A stretch of DNA of 64,000 nt from JAEMQF01 sp963775015 (GTDB lineage: Bacteria; Pseudomonadota; Gammaproteobacteria; Burkholderiales; Burkholderiaceae_C). Shown here in pieces: positions 26,737-35,968 of the stretch; within the stretch, counting starts at the first letter, position 1, and the number at the start of each line of letters is the position of its first letter. Both the position numbers and the translations under genes were made by a program. The stretch is from contig CAVZHI010000009.1 in NCBI GenBank assembly GCA_963775015.1, positions 30,076 through 94,075 on the forward strand, read 5' to 3'. The notes beneath the pieces were generated by a model. It did not search any database. It worked only from the letters and a program-made list of their open reading frames with translations, and was not told where the DNA came from.

Positions 26737-27165
26737 TCACCCCCAGGCGCCTTGTGCCTCTTCCCAGCCGATCACCGCGATCGGCGATCCATCGGGCTTG
26801 ATGAACGTGAGCGGCCCGAGGAAGGTCATGTAGAACTCGCTGTCGATCGGGAAGAAGGTCTTGTCGTGGCGCGCGCCGGAAGATTCGAAACCGTACCCTG
26901 GGGCGATTGCCGTGTCGCCGCCAGCGGCCTTGCCGCCGCGCACGTCCATCTTGCCTTTGGTCAGGAAATATTCGCCCGGGCCGGCGTGGATGTGCGGGGC
27001 GAACGACGAGTTCGCGGGGCAGTCGAAGATCGCCGTCCAGGCGCCATGGCCGGGCGAGACGTGAAGCAGTTTCCAGCGGATGCCGCCGGCCGAGAACGCG
27101 TCCGGAAACGGTTTCCACTTCACGGCCTCGATTTGCACGTACTCTTCATTGGACTTGGGCTTCAT
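26737..27165 (-). CDS. Cupin domain-containing protein (Dke1/ChrR-like cupin)
   Basis: 142 residues. One cupin domain: FAPHIHAGPGEYFLTKGKMDV supplies two His and a Glu for metal binding, and a second His is in SSGARHDKTFFPIDSEF. WKLLHVSPGHGAWTAIFDCP resembles the acetylacetone-cleaving dioxygenase Dke1 and ChrR-type cupins, both of which bind Fe or Zn. No signal peptide. A small dioxygenase is plausible; an isomerase or binding role cannot be excluded. It is monocistronic, convergent with the formaldehyde dehydrogenase. Confidence 0.75.
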   Translation of the reverse strand: MKPKSNEEYVQIEAVKWKPFPDAFSAGGIRWKLLHVSPGHGAWTAIFDCPANSSFAPHIHAGPGEYFLTKGKMDVRGGKAAGGDTAIAPGYGFESSGARHDKTFFPIDSEFYMTFLGPLTFIKPDGSPIAVIGWEEAQGAWG

Positions 27166-27283
27166 GCTCTCTCCGCGCGTATGGCCGCCGCGTTGAGGCG
27201 GGCCGGAAGGGTTTAGGAACGGCGCGCGCGGACTGCAACAACGCGTCGCTTACGTCCGGCACGCTGCGCATGATAGGCCGGAA

Positions 27284-27876
27284 TCAGTCGTCGTCGTTGT
27301 CGTGTCCTGCGCTCGGAATGCCAGCCGCGAACCAGCGGGCGTGGGGGTGGGATCGATGCTCGGCGGCGTGGGGGCGACGGAATTGCGAGATCGAGCAGGA
27401 TCGGGCGAAGATGCAGGATTGGGGGGTACGACCGTCTGCGTCGCAGAGGGCGGCTTCAAGGCGCGTTGATCGAAAAGCTTCCGAATTCATCAAGCGGCAC
27501 CGCCACCGAATGCCATGCCGGAGAGGTGGCCACGGGCGGACCCGCCGTCGCGGAACAGATGAGCGTTGCCTGGATGTTTCTCGGGATCCCGGGTCGCCCG
27601 ATGTTGGAGCCGCCACCCAGGATCAACCCTTAGCCTTTGGCGCGCAGCACGCCGTGAACGTCGACGCTGGCACGGAGACTCTGCGCAGTTCCCACGGTCT
27701 GCCGCCCGGAGCGATGCCGACCACGTCGTTCGGCACGTTCGTTCCCACGGCCAACGGCTGCGATCCGACGGCGCCGCTGAATCGAACACTTCTCGATTCG
27801 TCGTGGGCGCCTGCGCCGCCCGAGCAAAGCAAGCCAGCAGCCACAGCGCACGCGCCGAGGTAGGTGTGTTTCATGT
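27284..27876 (-). pseudogene. Exported protein of unknown function, frame-disrupted
   Basis: Start MKHTYLGACAVAAGLLCSGGAGAH at 27876 is a clear signal peptide. The mature part runs FSGAVGSQPLAVGTNVPNDVVGIAPGGRPWELRRVSV, then shifts frame near 27660 into SVDVHGVLRAKG, meets an in-frame TAA, and continues GLILGGGSNIG, QATLICSATAGPP and VAVPLDEFGSFSINAPL in the next frame, ending ARWFAAGIPSAGHDNDDD at 27284. I reconstruct one exported protein of roughly 195 residues with two or three indels. I recall similar secreted proteins with GGNxIG and WFAAGIP motifs in Burkholderiales but no assigned function. Confidence 0.6.
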
Positions 27877-28225
27877 GATTCTCCGATGCGTTGAAATGAC
27901 GAGCCACGCGCTGTGTCGTGCCCTTTGGAGCCAGTGGGCACCGCACGCGCGGCGCTCGCGCGCGTTTGCACCAATCGCCCGCGAGTCGCACTGTGTGCAC
28001 GCTTGCGTGGCCTGACTTATTCCGATTGCCATCTCGCAATGGGCCCCGGGCAAACCCGTGCTGGCCGTCGGCTGATGAACCTGAAGCTCTGCGTACGGCG
28101 CGGCACGCCAAGCGGGGTCCCTCGTGTAACAAGCGCCTAGGCGAAAACACCGCCTGGCCCCAGGGATCGGCCGTCCGCACATTCGTTCGGCACCGAGCAG
28201 ACCGCTCGAATCCAGGAGACACACC
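27877..28225. other. Intergenic region between two divergent secreted-protein genes
   Basis: About 350 bases shared by the start of the exported protein on the minus strand and the hydrolase on the plus strand, presumably holding both promoters. I could not pick a convincing -35/-10 pair. CAGGAGA at about 28213-28219 is the ribosome site of the plus-strand gene. No repeat, RNA gene or conserved small frame seen. Confidence 0.4.
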
Positions 28226-30355
28226 TTGGCTCATATCCCACGTTGGTCGCGCATCGCCTCAGGCGTTGCGCTGTCGATACCCCTTGCCGCCGCGGCCGCA
28301 GGCGTGAGCGTGAGATTCGATCCGGGCGGCATTGACACCATGCCCTTTCCGAGCGACCGGTTCACGGTGCGCGACTGGACGCAGAACACGTTCCGTCGCG
28401 TCAACCTGCCCAAGCCCGACTGTGCGGTCAAGAAGGCCGAGTGCGAAGACATCGACGTCATCAATGAGCTCGACGGCTTCTCGACGCAACCGCGCATCAC
28501 GATTCCATTCACGGGCGAAATCAACCCCGCTTCGGTCAACAGCGAAACGTGTACCTCGTCAACCAGGGCGATCCGTTCAGCCTGCATGGTTCCGCCAACG
28601 TGTCGGCATCAATCAGGTGTTGTGGGATCCCGGCGACGTTAAGACGCTCGTCGTCCAGCCCGACCGGCTGCTGCGCCAACATTCGCGCTACCTGTTGGTC
28701 GTGACGAATGGCGTTCGCGATGCCAATGGCAAACGCATTCAAGGCGGGCGCTTCGGCCGTGGCGAACATGAGCGCAGCAGTGACGAGTACGACCGCGACA
28801 TGCGCGACGGACTTCGCAGTGGGCACCGAGGCCGCTTCGGCGTCGCCGCCGCGAGTGTGTTCACGACCCAAAGCATTACCGCTGACCTTGCCAAGGTGGT
28901 GCGCCAACTCAGGCATTCGACGCCCGGACCGGTGAATTTCACCATTGGCAACGTCGCAGGCGCCCCTGTGCGTGCGTTGTTCGATACAGCCGACGTGGCA
29001 GGGATTCAGTTTCACCCGCAAACGGGCGTGGCGCCGGCTTTCTCGGACAGCTTCGTGCCGACGCCTGCGCTCGGCGTTGCGCCAGGCGCGGTCGCAAGAA
29101 TTGCCTACGGCAAGTTCACGTCGCCAGACTATGAAAACGAACGGCAAGTTCATCCCCGCCACTGGAACTCTCTCCGGGCGTCCAGTGGCCCAGGGCAGCA
29201 ATGACCTGTTGCTGCAATTGTTCGTCCCGTCAGGCTCCAAGCCAGCGAGTGGATGGCCGGTGGCGATCTTTGGCCATGGCTTCGGCGACAGCATCTACGG
29301 GGCGCCGTGGACAGTGGCCGCGACGCTCGCATCCCAAGGCATCGCGACCGCGTCCATCAATGTGGTCGGCCATGGTGGTGGTGCCCTCGGGACACTGAAT
29401 GTGCTACGCAATGCGGGGGCGCCGGTGAGTGTGCCTGCCGGCGGACGGGGCATCGATCAGGATGGCGATGGCGCTATCGCTTCAACTGAAGGCTCGAGCG
29501 CCGCGGGCGCGCGCAACATCATCGGCAGCCGCGACGGCCTGCGCCAGACGGTGATCGACATCATGCAACTCGTGCGCCAGATCGAAGCCGGGATCGATAT
29601 CGAAGGCGACGGCTCGGTGGACCTCGACGCCGACCGCGTCTACTACGCCGGTCAGTCGTTCGGCGGCATCTACGGGACGATCCTGCTGGTGTCGAGCCCA
29701 ACATCAAGGCGGGTGTGCCCAACGTGCCGGGCGGCTCGATCACCGAGATTGCTAGGCTGAGCCCGGTGTTTCGCCCGCTCACGGCGCTCGCACTGCAGCC
29801 GCGTGGTCTGCTGAATCTGCCATTGGCACCACCCCCCGCATTTCCGCTTCAATTCAACGAGAACATCCCGCTGCGCAATCAACCGACCGTGACGAATACC
29901 GTCCCCGGCGCGATGGCCATCCAGAAAGCGCTGGATCGATTCCAGTGGGTGCAGCAAGCCGGAAATCCCGTGTCGTACGCGCGACATATCCGCAGGCAAC
30001 CGCTCCATGGCAACTCACCCAAACCAGTGCTGTTTCAGTTCGCCAAAGGCGACCTGACCGTACCCAATCCCACCACCACGGCGATCCTGCGCGCCGGCAA
30101 TTTGGCGGATCGGGCCACCTATTTCCGCAACGATCTTGCCTTCGCTGCCAATCCGGCTGTGAGCAAGAACCCGCACACGTTCTTGACCAATATATCTGGC
30201 GCAGGGGCGGGTTATGCGATCGGTGCCCAGACGCAGATGGCAACGTTTTTTGCCTCCGGCGGTGTCACGGTCATCGACCCGACGGCGCGGCAGGCCCGTT
30301 CTTCGAGGTACCGATCGTGCTGCCGTTGCCTGAAGGACTCAACTACCTGCCGTGA
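28226..30355 (+). pseudogene. Secreted alpha/beta hydrolase (lipase/esterase-like), frame-disrupted by at least five indels
   Basis: The TTG start at 28226 follows CAGGAGA. A signal peptide (WSRIASGVALSIPLAAAAAG) leads into FDPGGIDTMPFPSDRFTV and LDGFSTQPRITIPFTGEINPASV, an Ig-like N-terminal region. The hydrolase half has ASGWPVAIFGHGFGDS (oxyanion region) and the nucleophile elbow AGQSFGGIYG, ending EVPIVLPLPEGLNYLP. Frame changes lie near 28549, 28599, 29139, 29688 and 30280. At least three are explained by one lost G in a GG pair (for example CTGGTGTCGAG for CTGGGTGTCGAG). About 710 codons. It probably cleaves an ester outside the cytoplasm. Confidence 0.65.
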
Positions 30356-30381
30356 GACCCTCGCAGTCCTCGGGCTGAATC

Positions 30382-30404
30382 CGGGGCGAGCTTGGCTCGC
30401 CCCG
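30382..30404. terminator. Perfect GC-rich hairpin between convergent genes
   Basis: CGGGGCGAGC (30382-30391), loop TTG, GCTCGCCCCG (30395-30404): a 10-base-pair stem between the hydrolase stop (30355) and the coiled-coil protein stop (30425). Likely a bidirectional terminator; a T-run is absent. Confidence 0.6.
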
Positions 30405-30424
30405 AGTGTCGACGTACGGCGCGA

Positions 30425-30817
30425 TCAGCGCTGCGCCGACCAGGCCAGAGCTACCAGGGCAGCGATGCCGATGATGACCACCGAGACGAGCAATCTGCGC
30501 AAGCGGACCCGGGTCAATTCAAGGGCCTGGAGCAACTGACCGTTCTGCTCGGCCAAGGACTTCATCACTTCGGCTGATGCGAGCATCTGTTCGTGCAGGT
30601 CCCGGGTTGCACCTTCGATGGCAACGAGCCGGGTCTGCAGGTCGCTGAGAGGGTCGGCAATGGGCTCTCGAGGCGGCGCGGCCTCCGCGTTGGGCAGCGG
30701 AGCCTTCTTGCCGACGCTGTTCCACAGTTTCTTCGCACCATCGGCAACCTTGGGCGCGTTGACGATCACCTCAGTCCAAGGCACGCTCTTGAGTACAGTA
30801 AGCCAACCGATTGCCAT
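30425..30817 (-). CDS. Small membrane-anchored coiled-coil protein of unknown function
   Basis: 130 residues: a hydrophilic N-terminal half (VNAPKVADGAKKLWNSVGKK), a heptad-rich segment (LSDLQTRLVAIEGATRDLHE then SAEVMKSLAEQNGQLLQALE) and one C-terminal transmembrane helix (LLVSVVIIGIAALVALAW) followed by SAQR. The topology is a tail-anchored protein with the coiled coil in the cytoplasm or periplasm. I do not recognise a named family. It stands alone between broken genes on both sides and has an intact frame. Confidence 0.6.
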   Translation of the reverse strand: MAIGWLTVLKSVPWTEVIVNAPKVADGAKKLWNSVGKKAPLPNAEAAPPREPIADPLSDLQTRLVAIEGATRDLHEQMLASAEVMKSLAEQNGQLLQALELTRVRLRRLLVSVVIIGIAALVALAWSAQR

Positions 30818-30862
30818 GAACGATCCTAGCTCATGGTTCGACGGGGAGGGTTTCGACGAAGT

Positions 30863-31894
30863 TCACGCGTCGCCGAATTCGCGCCGCAAGATCTTCGCGC
30901 CCTCGACCATCGCACGCAGCTTGCCGTTCGCGACGTCGCGCGGCAGGTACTTCATGCCGCAGTCCGGCGCGACGATGATCGTTCTGCGCCGACGAACGGC
31001 AGCGCGCGGCGGATGCGCGCGGCCACCGTCTCGGGCGTCTCGACGTTCATGTCGGACAGGTCGATGCACGCCGAGCATGATCTGCTTGTCCGGCAGCTCC
31101 GCCAGCACCGAGCAGTCGAGGTTCGACTGCGCGGTTTCGAGCGAAACCTGCTTGCAGCTGCAGCCGGCGAGTTCGGTCAGGAAGGAATAGCCCGCTCGGC
31201 CGCGCGTGGATGATCGGCCGCGTAGCCGAAGCAGATGTGCACCGCGGTGCTGCCGGTGATGCCCTCGAGCGCGCGTTCAGCGCCTTCAGCCCGAACTCGC
31301 GCGCCTCTTCGGGGCGCGCCTGCATGTAGGGCTCGTCGATCTGCACCACGTCGGCGCCGGCAGCGAACAGGTCGCGGATCTCGGCGTTCACGGCCGCGGC
31401 GTAGTCCAGCGCGGCCTTCTTCGCGGCTCCGCCGTAGTGGTCGATCTGCGCCTGCTGCGCCATCGTGAACGGGCCCGGCACGGTGATCTTCACGTGGCGC
31501 TTCGTGTGTCGCGATCAGGAACTGCAGGTCTTCGACTACCACCGCGTGCGGCGGCGGATTCGGCCGACGACGCGCGGCACCGGGTTCGGGTGGCCGCTGC
31601 GGTCCAGCGCGGTGCCCGGGTTGTCGAGGTCCACGCCGTCGAGCGCGGTGGCGAAGCGGTTCGAATAGCTCTCGCGGCGGATCTCGCCGTCGGTGACGAT
31701 GTCGAGGCCCGCGTCTTCCTGCGCGCGAATCGCGAGCAGCGTTGCGTCTTCCAGCGCTTCGTTGCAGATAGGCTCGGCACGCGCCACAGCTCCTTCGCGC
31801 GCACGCGCGGCGGAAAGCGGCCGGCCAGCTTCTTGCGGTCGATCAGCCAGTCGGGTTGCGGGTAACTGCCGACGAGCGTGGTGGGAAACAGCAT
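30863..31894 (-). pseudogene. MetE-like cobalamin-independent methionine synthase family protein, frame-disrupted
   Basis: Start MLFPTTLVGSYPQPDWLIDR at 31894 and end PDCGMKYLPRDVANGKLRAMVEGAKILRREFG at 30863 match the MetE C-terminal (UROD-like) domain family of about 340 residues. Between them the sequence hops frames: NEALEDATLLAIRAQEDAG, DIVTDGEIRRESYSNRF, VPGPFTMAQQAQIDHYGG, VVQIDEPYMQARPEE and VHICFGYA are each intact. The Zn ligands of the family (His and Cys in VHICFG, Cys in APDCGM) are present. At least five indels occur in 1 kb. The stand-alone C-terminal domain usually transfers a methyl group from a donor other than folate polyglutamate. Confidence 0.78.
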
Positions 31895-31933
31895 GCAAAC
31901 CTCGCGCTGCGCGACCTGCCGCGCGCCGCGAGG

Positions 31934-33943
31934 TTACCAGTTCCACGCCGCGAGCTGCCCGCCGGCGAAGTGGTACACATGGTTCTCGACCTGCACCGCG
32001 CGCTCGTCCTCGAGCCAACCGCTGCCCGGTGGCGAAACGATGAGTGGTTTGGCCGTCAAGGTGCGCGCAATCGTGTCCACTTCAATACGCTGCAAGCCAC
32101 GCGGCCCCGGCGCGAACTGCGCGCCGCTCAGCCACAGCGGCAATGCCACGCGCACCGCGGTGCCGCGCGTGAAGATGTCGATGCCGTGGCGCGAAGCGTC
32201 CAGCCCGCTCAGGCTGCCGGCCTGGCCGAGCACCTGCGCGGCCAGCTGCTGTGGCAGTGCGGGATCGGCGATGTCGAACAACGCCACCTTGACGCCGCCC
32301 ACGACACCGTTTGCAGTCGCGTCCTTGCCCACACCGAGCAGCAACGTGTCGCTCATCGGGAACAGGTAGTCGGAAAAGCCCGCCACCTGGAGCTCGCCCA
32401 CGCTCTTCGGGTCGGCCGGGTTGCTGAGGTCGAGCACGACCAGCGGGTCGATGCGGCGGAACGTCACGACGTAGCCACGGTTGCCGAGGAACCGCACCGC
32501 ATACACCTGTTCGCCGGGTTTGCCCAGCGGCGCGGGGCGCTGCGAATTCGGCAGGCGGCCGACCGTGTCGAGGCGCTTCGCGATTGCGCTCTCACGCAGC
32601 ACGTGCAAGGTGGCGGGCGAGGGCGGCGGCGCGTTCGCATCGTTCGCGTTGGCGCTGCCGACCCAGCCCGTCTCGCCGGTGAACGTGAGCACGCGCAAGT
32701 CGCCGTTGTGCTCGCTCATGCGGTACGAAGTCTTCTGCGTGTCCCAGCCGAGGTGGCCGCTGACCTCGGCCGAGCCGCGGTAGTCGATCGCGTCTGCTCG
32801 AATCGCGAACTTGTGGATGTCGGTCGACGCCTGGAATGAAAACACCGGCACCGGTTGCGTGCGGTCAGACGCGTAGCGCGTCGTCGCCAGGTACAGGCCC
32901 GTGGGCGACATGTACAGCGCCTCGCTGCCGCCGACGAAGCAGCGGCTCGTGCGCGGTGCGCCCGCTGCGCCGAGGTCGAACACGGTGATCGACGTGATCT
33001 CGATTCCCAGCGACGCGTTGCCGGGTTGCAGCAGGCAGTCGGTCTCGGCGAGCAGAGGTTGCGGCGCGGTGTTGCCGCGTGTCAGCTGGGGCAGCACGTC
33101 GGCCGCGGAGATGCGCGCGATCAGCGCTTCGCGCTCGCTGCTCGGCGCGCCGACCGGCACCACTTCGAGCGCGAGCTGAGGCGAATGCTGCGTCACGAGC
33201 ACGAGCGAATTGCCGATGCGCCGGCTGCCGAGCAGGCGCCCGTCGATGCGGATGCGCTCGGCGAGCGCGGGCACGCTCGGTGAGCTCGTGTTCACCAGGT
33301 CGAGCCAGACGCTCTGTTTCGTGAACACCGGCGGGCCGGGCAGCAGCTGTGCGGCAGTGCAGCCGGCGACGCCGTTGCACACGTCGAACGTGTAGATCTG
33401 TTGGCTCTCGCTGAGCACGGCAACGCGCTGCAGCGCCGGCAAATGGTACAGGCCGTGCGCGACGCCGTAGGCCTGCGGGTCCGACGGCAGGTCGATCGCA
33501 CCGAGCGCGTCGATCGCGCCGTCGCTGCGCCGGCCGTGCAGTTGCACGCGCGCCCAGGCCTTGGCGATCTGAAGCTGCGGCTCGCGCGCGAGCGTCACGA
33601 GGGTCGTGCCGTCGGTCTTGATCAGGTCGTCTTCGTCGACGCCTTGCTCCTGCAGCGTCGTTCCCGACTGCGCGATCGCGGTCGCCGCGACGCCGCCGGT
33701 GGCGGGCATTGCTGCGCCATCGCCCGTCATGGTCAGCACCGGCAGGCCGCTCGGGCTGGCGCGCAGGGCCTGGCGTTCGCGCGCCTTGGCTTGCATGAAG
33801 CTCGCCAGGTCGCCAATTTTGGCGGCGACCAGCGTGCCGTCGCTGCGTGAATCAGCAGGCGCGCTCGAGCCGCCGCCACAGCCGGCGAGCCAGAGGCTGG
33901 CCAACAGAACCGTGCCAAAGGGCCATGCCGTGGATTGCTTCAT
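31934..33943 (-). CDS. Lipoprotein with C-terminal-type beta-propeller domain (PF09826-like)
   Basis: 669 residues from ATG 33943, with GAAGGAA as ribosome site. Lipobox LAGC places the lipidated Cys at residue 22, followed by a Gly/Ser linker (GGGSSAPADS). The signature GVDEDDLIKTDG starts the propeller region, followed by repeated blades such as QIYTFDVCNG, LGIEITSITVFDLG, VYAVRFLGNRGYVVTFRRID and PLVVLDLSNPADPKSVGELQ. The family is widespread in secreted proteins of bacteria and archaea, function unknown. The frame is intact over 2 kb. It is divergent from the DUF6502 gene with a palindrome between them. Confidence 0.85.
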   Translation of the reverse strand: MKQSTAWPFGTVLLASLWLAGCGGGSSAPADSRSDGTLVAAKIGDLASFMQAKARERQALRASPSGLPVLTMTGDGAAMPATGGVAATAIAQSGTTLQEQGVDEDDLIKTDGTTLVTLAREPQLQIAKAWARVQLHGRRSDGAIDALGAIDLPSDPQAYGVAHGLYHLPALQRVAVLSESQQIYTFDVCNGVAGCTAAQLLPGPPVFTKQSVWLDLVNTSSPSVPALAERIRIDGRLLGSRRIGNSLVLVTQHSPQLALEVVPVGAPSSEREALIARISAADVLPQLTRGNTAPQPLLAETDCLLQPGNASLGIEITSITVFDLGAAGAPRTSRCFVGGSEALYMSPTGLYLATTRYASDRTQPVPVFSFQASTDIHKFAIRADAIDYRGSAEVSGHLGWDTQKTSYRMSEHNGDLRVLTFTGETGWVGSANANDANAPPPSPATLHVLRESAIAKRLDTVGRLPNSQRPAPLGKPGEQVYAVRFLGNRGYVVTFRRIDPLVVLDLSNPADPKSVGELQVAGFSDYLFPMSDTLLLGVGKDATANGVVGGVKVALFDIADPALPQQLAAQVLGQAGSLSGLDASRHGIDIFTRGTAVRVALPLWLSGAQFAPGPRGLQRIEVDTIARTLTAKPLIVSPPGSGWLEDERAVQVENHVYHFAGGQLAAWNW

Positions 33944-33983
33944 GACGATTCCTTCGCAAGTCACTTGATCAACCTTGATTCGA

Positions 33984-34002
33984 TGTGGGACAATATCCCA
34001 CA
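33984..34002. promoter_or_regulatory. Palindrome in the divergent region between beta-propeller and DUF6502 genes
   Basis: TGTGGGA (33984-33990), CAATA, TCCCACA (33996-34002): perfect 7-base arms. It overlaps GACAAT (33989-33994), a possible -10 box, with TTGATC at 33965-33970 as a possible -35 (18-base spacer) for the plus strand. It begins only 41 bases from the beta-propeller ATG, so a protein bound here could control both directions. Confidence 0.5.
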
Positions 34003-34030
34003 ACGAGGATCCATCGTCAAGACCCCAGGC

Positions 34031-34846
34031 ATGGCCGAGCGCTCCGAACTTGTGTTGAATTGCGTGCTGCGCGCGATGCAGCCGCTGGTGCGGCTGCTGC
34101 TGCGCAGCGGCGTCACCTACACCGCGTTCGCGGTGGCGCTCAAACCCGTGTTCCTGCAAGCGGCGCAGGCGGAGTTGCACGAACGCGGCGCCAAACCGAC
34201 TGACAGCGCGATCACGTTGCTCAGCGGCGTGCACCGGCGCGACGTTCGCAACCTGTTGCGCGCGGCGCCGGCCGCGGCCAGCGAAACGCGCCGCCCGCTC
34301 GGCGTGGCGTCGCAAGTGGTCGCACGCTGGCTCGGCGACCGGTCGTACCGAGCCCGCGGCGGCGCGCCGCGCAAGTTGCCGCGCGGCAGCGAGAAGGGCG
34401 GCTTCGACGCGCTCGTGGCGAGCGTCAGCAGCGACGTGCGGCCGCGCGCCGTGCTCGAGGAACTGAAGCGCCTCGGCGCCGCGACGGAAGACGAGACCGG
34501 CATCGCACTCAGCGCGAGCGGTTTCGCGCCGCGCGAAGGCTTCGAGGAAATGTCATGGCTGTTCGCCGACAACCTGAGCGATCACGCCGCGGCCGCTGCA
34601 CTCAACCTGGAGGGCGAGCGCAACTTCCTCGAGCAGTCGGTGTTCGTCGACAGCATCACCGCCGAGTCCGCGCAGCGCCTGCACAAGGAAGCAGTGAAGG
34701 CGTGGAAACAGGCGCTGCGCGGCGTGCTCGCGCAAGCGCAGATCCGTTTTGATCGAGACGCAGCACATGCCGAGCCCGAACAGCGCACGCACCGCGCACG
34801 CTTCGGCGTGTACTTTTACAGCGACAAGGACGAGGCCGCCTCATGA
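34031..34846 (+). CDS. DUF6502 family protein
   Basis: 271 residues from ATG 34031, preferred over ATG 33983 because the earlier start codon lies inside the palindrome that probably forms the promoter. Family features are LNCVLRAMQPLVRLLLRSGVTYTAFAVALKPVFLQAA at the N-terminus (a winged-helix-like region) and SAITLLSGVHRRDVRNLL. The C-terminal half (FADNLSDHAAAAALNLEG) is helical. No membrane segment or signal peptide. The N-terminal region looks like a DNA-binding domain, so it may regulate its own operon; this is inference. The lipoprotein gene overlaps its stop (ATGA). Confidence 0.78.
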   Translation: MAERSELVLNCVLRAMQPLVRLLLRSGVTYTAFAVALKPVFLQAAQAELHERGAKPTDSAITLLSGVHRRDVRNLLRAAPAAASETRRPLGVASQVVARWLGDRSYRARGGAPRKLPRGSEKGGFDALVASVSSDVRPRAVLEELKRLGAATEDETGIALSASGFAPREGFEEMSWLFADNLSDHAAAAALNLEGERNFLEQSVFVDSITAESAQRLHKEAVKAWKQALRGVLAQAQIRFDRDAAHAEPEQRTHRARFGVYFYSDKDEAAS

Positions 34847-35391
34847 ACGCGCAGCTCCATCGGAAATCCATCGCCGCCCTGCTGCTCGCCGGCCTGTGCT
34901 GGCTCGCGGCGTGCGGCCCGGGCATCGGAGGCACCGGCACCGGCGGTACGTCGGATCCAGCGTCGTTTGGCGCGACGAATGCCTCGGTGTGCACAGCACC
35001 GTTCGCTGCACTGCTCAACTGCCCGGTTGGCGCAGGCGTCCCGGGGACCGCGGGTGCGCTGACCGGGACCGCACTCGTGCACTTCGCCGATGCTGCCGCC
35101 GGCGGCAACCTCGCCGCGGCTGTCGAATCGAACCAATTGCAGTTCCAGGCGCGCTGCCAGGCTCTGCAATTCACGGGTGTCTGGGGGCTGCTGGCAACCG
35201 GCGAGGGCCGCTTCTTCGGTGCCTACAGCAACGCCACGAGCGTGGACGTGCCGGCCTCGATGCGGGTGATCAGCAGCGCTGCGGGCGAACTGCAGATGAC
35301 GCTGTTCGATACCTCTGAGCAAGTGCTGCTCGGGCCCGTCGCGCTGCAAGGCGTTGCTGCGCCGGTGACGAACCCGGCGGCTTGCCCTTGA
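34843..35391 (+). CDS. Small lipoprotein with Gly-rich linker, unknown function
   Basis: 182 residues, translationally coupled to the DUF6502 gene. Signal peptide LLLAGLCWLAAC gives a lipidated Cys near residue 24; it is followed by GPGIGGTGTGGTSD, a Gly/Thr linker common in DUF6502-linked lipoproteins. The mature domain has pairs of Cys (VCTAPFAALLNC, ARCQ, AACP) that could form disulfides. No catalytic motif. DUF6502, this lipoprotein and the divergent beta-propeller lipoprotein probably belong to one cell-envelope function. Confidence 0.7.
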   Translation: MNAQLHRKSIAALLLAGLCWLAACGPGIGGTGTGGTSDPASFGATNASVCTAPFAALLNCPVGAGVPGTAGALTGTALVHFADAAAGGNLAAAVESNQLQFQARCQALQFTGVWGLLATGEGRFFGAYSNATSVDVPASMRVISSAAGELQMTLFDTSEQVLLGPVALQGVAAPVTNPAACP

Positions 35392-35404
35392 CGCGCTGGC
35401 CGCG

Positions 35405-35670
35405 CTACACCAGCGTCATGGCCTGGCCATCGGGGAGCCTGTAGCGTGCGAAGTCTTTCACGTCGAGCGTCATGATTTCGCGCAGGCCGGTCTCGTGCGC
35501 GAGCCACAGCAGCGAAGCGTCGGCAAGGTCCATGTCGCGTTTGTACTTTTCCGTACATCGGCGCATCCACGGCAACATCACCGCGAGGTGCGAGGCATCG
35601 AACGGAAACACCTGAACGCCGCCGCGCTCGACCCATTCGAGCAGTTCGAAGCGCAGCGGTGCTTCGAGAG
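35405..35670 (-). pseudogene. C-terminal remnant of a PIN-domain (VapC-like) toxin
   Basis: The frame reads LEAPLRFELLEWVERGGVQV, FPFDASHLAVMLPWM, YKRDMDLADASLLWLAHETG, LREIMTLDVKDFARYRLPDG and ends at a TAG at 35405. This is the second half of a PIN ribonuclease with its last acidic residues (DLADAS, LDVKDF). The first half, including the N-terminal catalytic Asp (xDTGPLVA), is missing: the sequence joins straight into the tail of the antitoxin gene. Without the first Asp it cannot be an active nuclease. Confidence 0.7.
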
Positions 35671-35895
35671 CGCACGAAGCTTCGCCTTCATGAGCTTCGA
35701 GACATTCGCCGAGGCGTCGCGCCGCCCGAGTTTCGAACCGCTGCGAACCTCGCGCAGCAGCACCGCCGGATCCTTGATTCCGAGCACGCGCTCGATCGCG
35801 TCCTTGATGAAATCCGACTTCGTGATGCCCAACAGGTTGGCCTGTTGCGTGAGCTTGGCTTCAATCACGGGGTCGAGGCGAACCGAGACGGCCAT
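35578..35895 (-). CDS. Ribbon-helix-helix antitoxin (VapB/ParD-like) with an aberrant C-terminus
   Basis: 105 residues starting MAVSVRLDPVIEAKLTQQA, the strand and first helix of an RHH DNA-binding domain, then LGITKSDFIKDAIERVLG. From about residue 75 (SKHRCASNCSNGSSAAAF) the sequence looks out of frame because it overlaps the joined toxin remnant. The gene probably used to end near residue 72. It may still bind DNA but has no complete partner toxin here. Confidence 0.65.
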   Translation of the reverse strand: MAVSVRLDPVIEAKLTQQANLLGITKSDFIKDAIERVLGIKDPAVLLREVRSGSKLGRRDASANVSKLMKAKLRALSKHRCASNCSNGSSAAAFRCFRSMPRTSR

Positions 35896-35968
35896 GGCGG
35901 TTGCTCCTGTATTGACGTATTACAAGCGTACCGCGCTGTCCGGCACGCGTGGCGCTACAGTGGCATTC

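Noticed and set aside
27166..27283. Short gene between cupin and exported protein
   Set aside because: Only short frames without ribosome sites; it is the leader of the cupin gene and the end of the broken gene.
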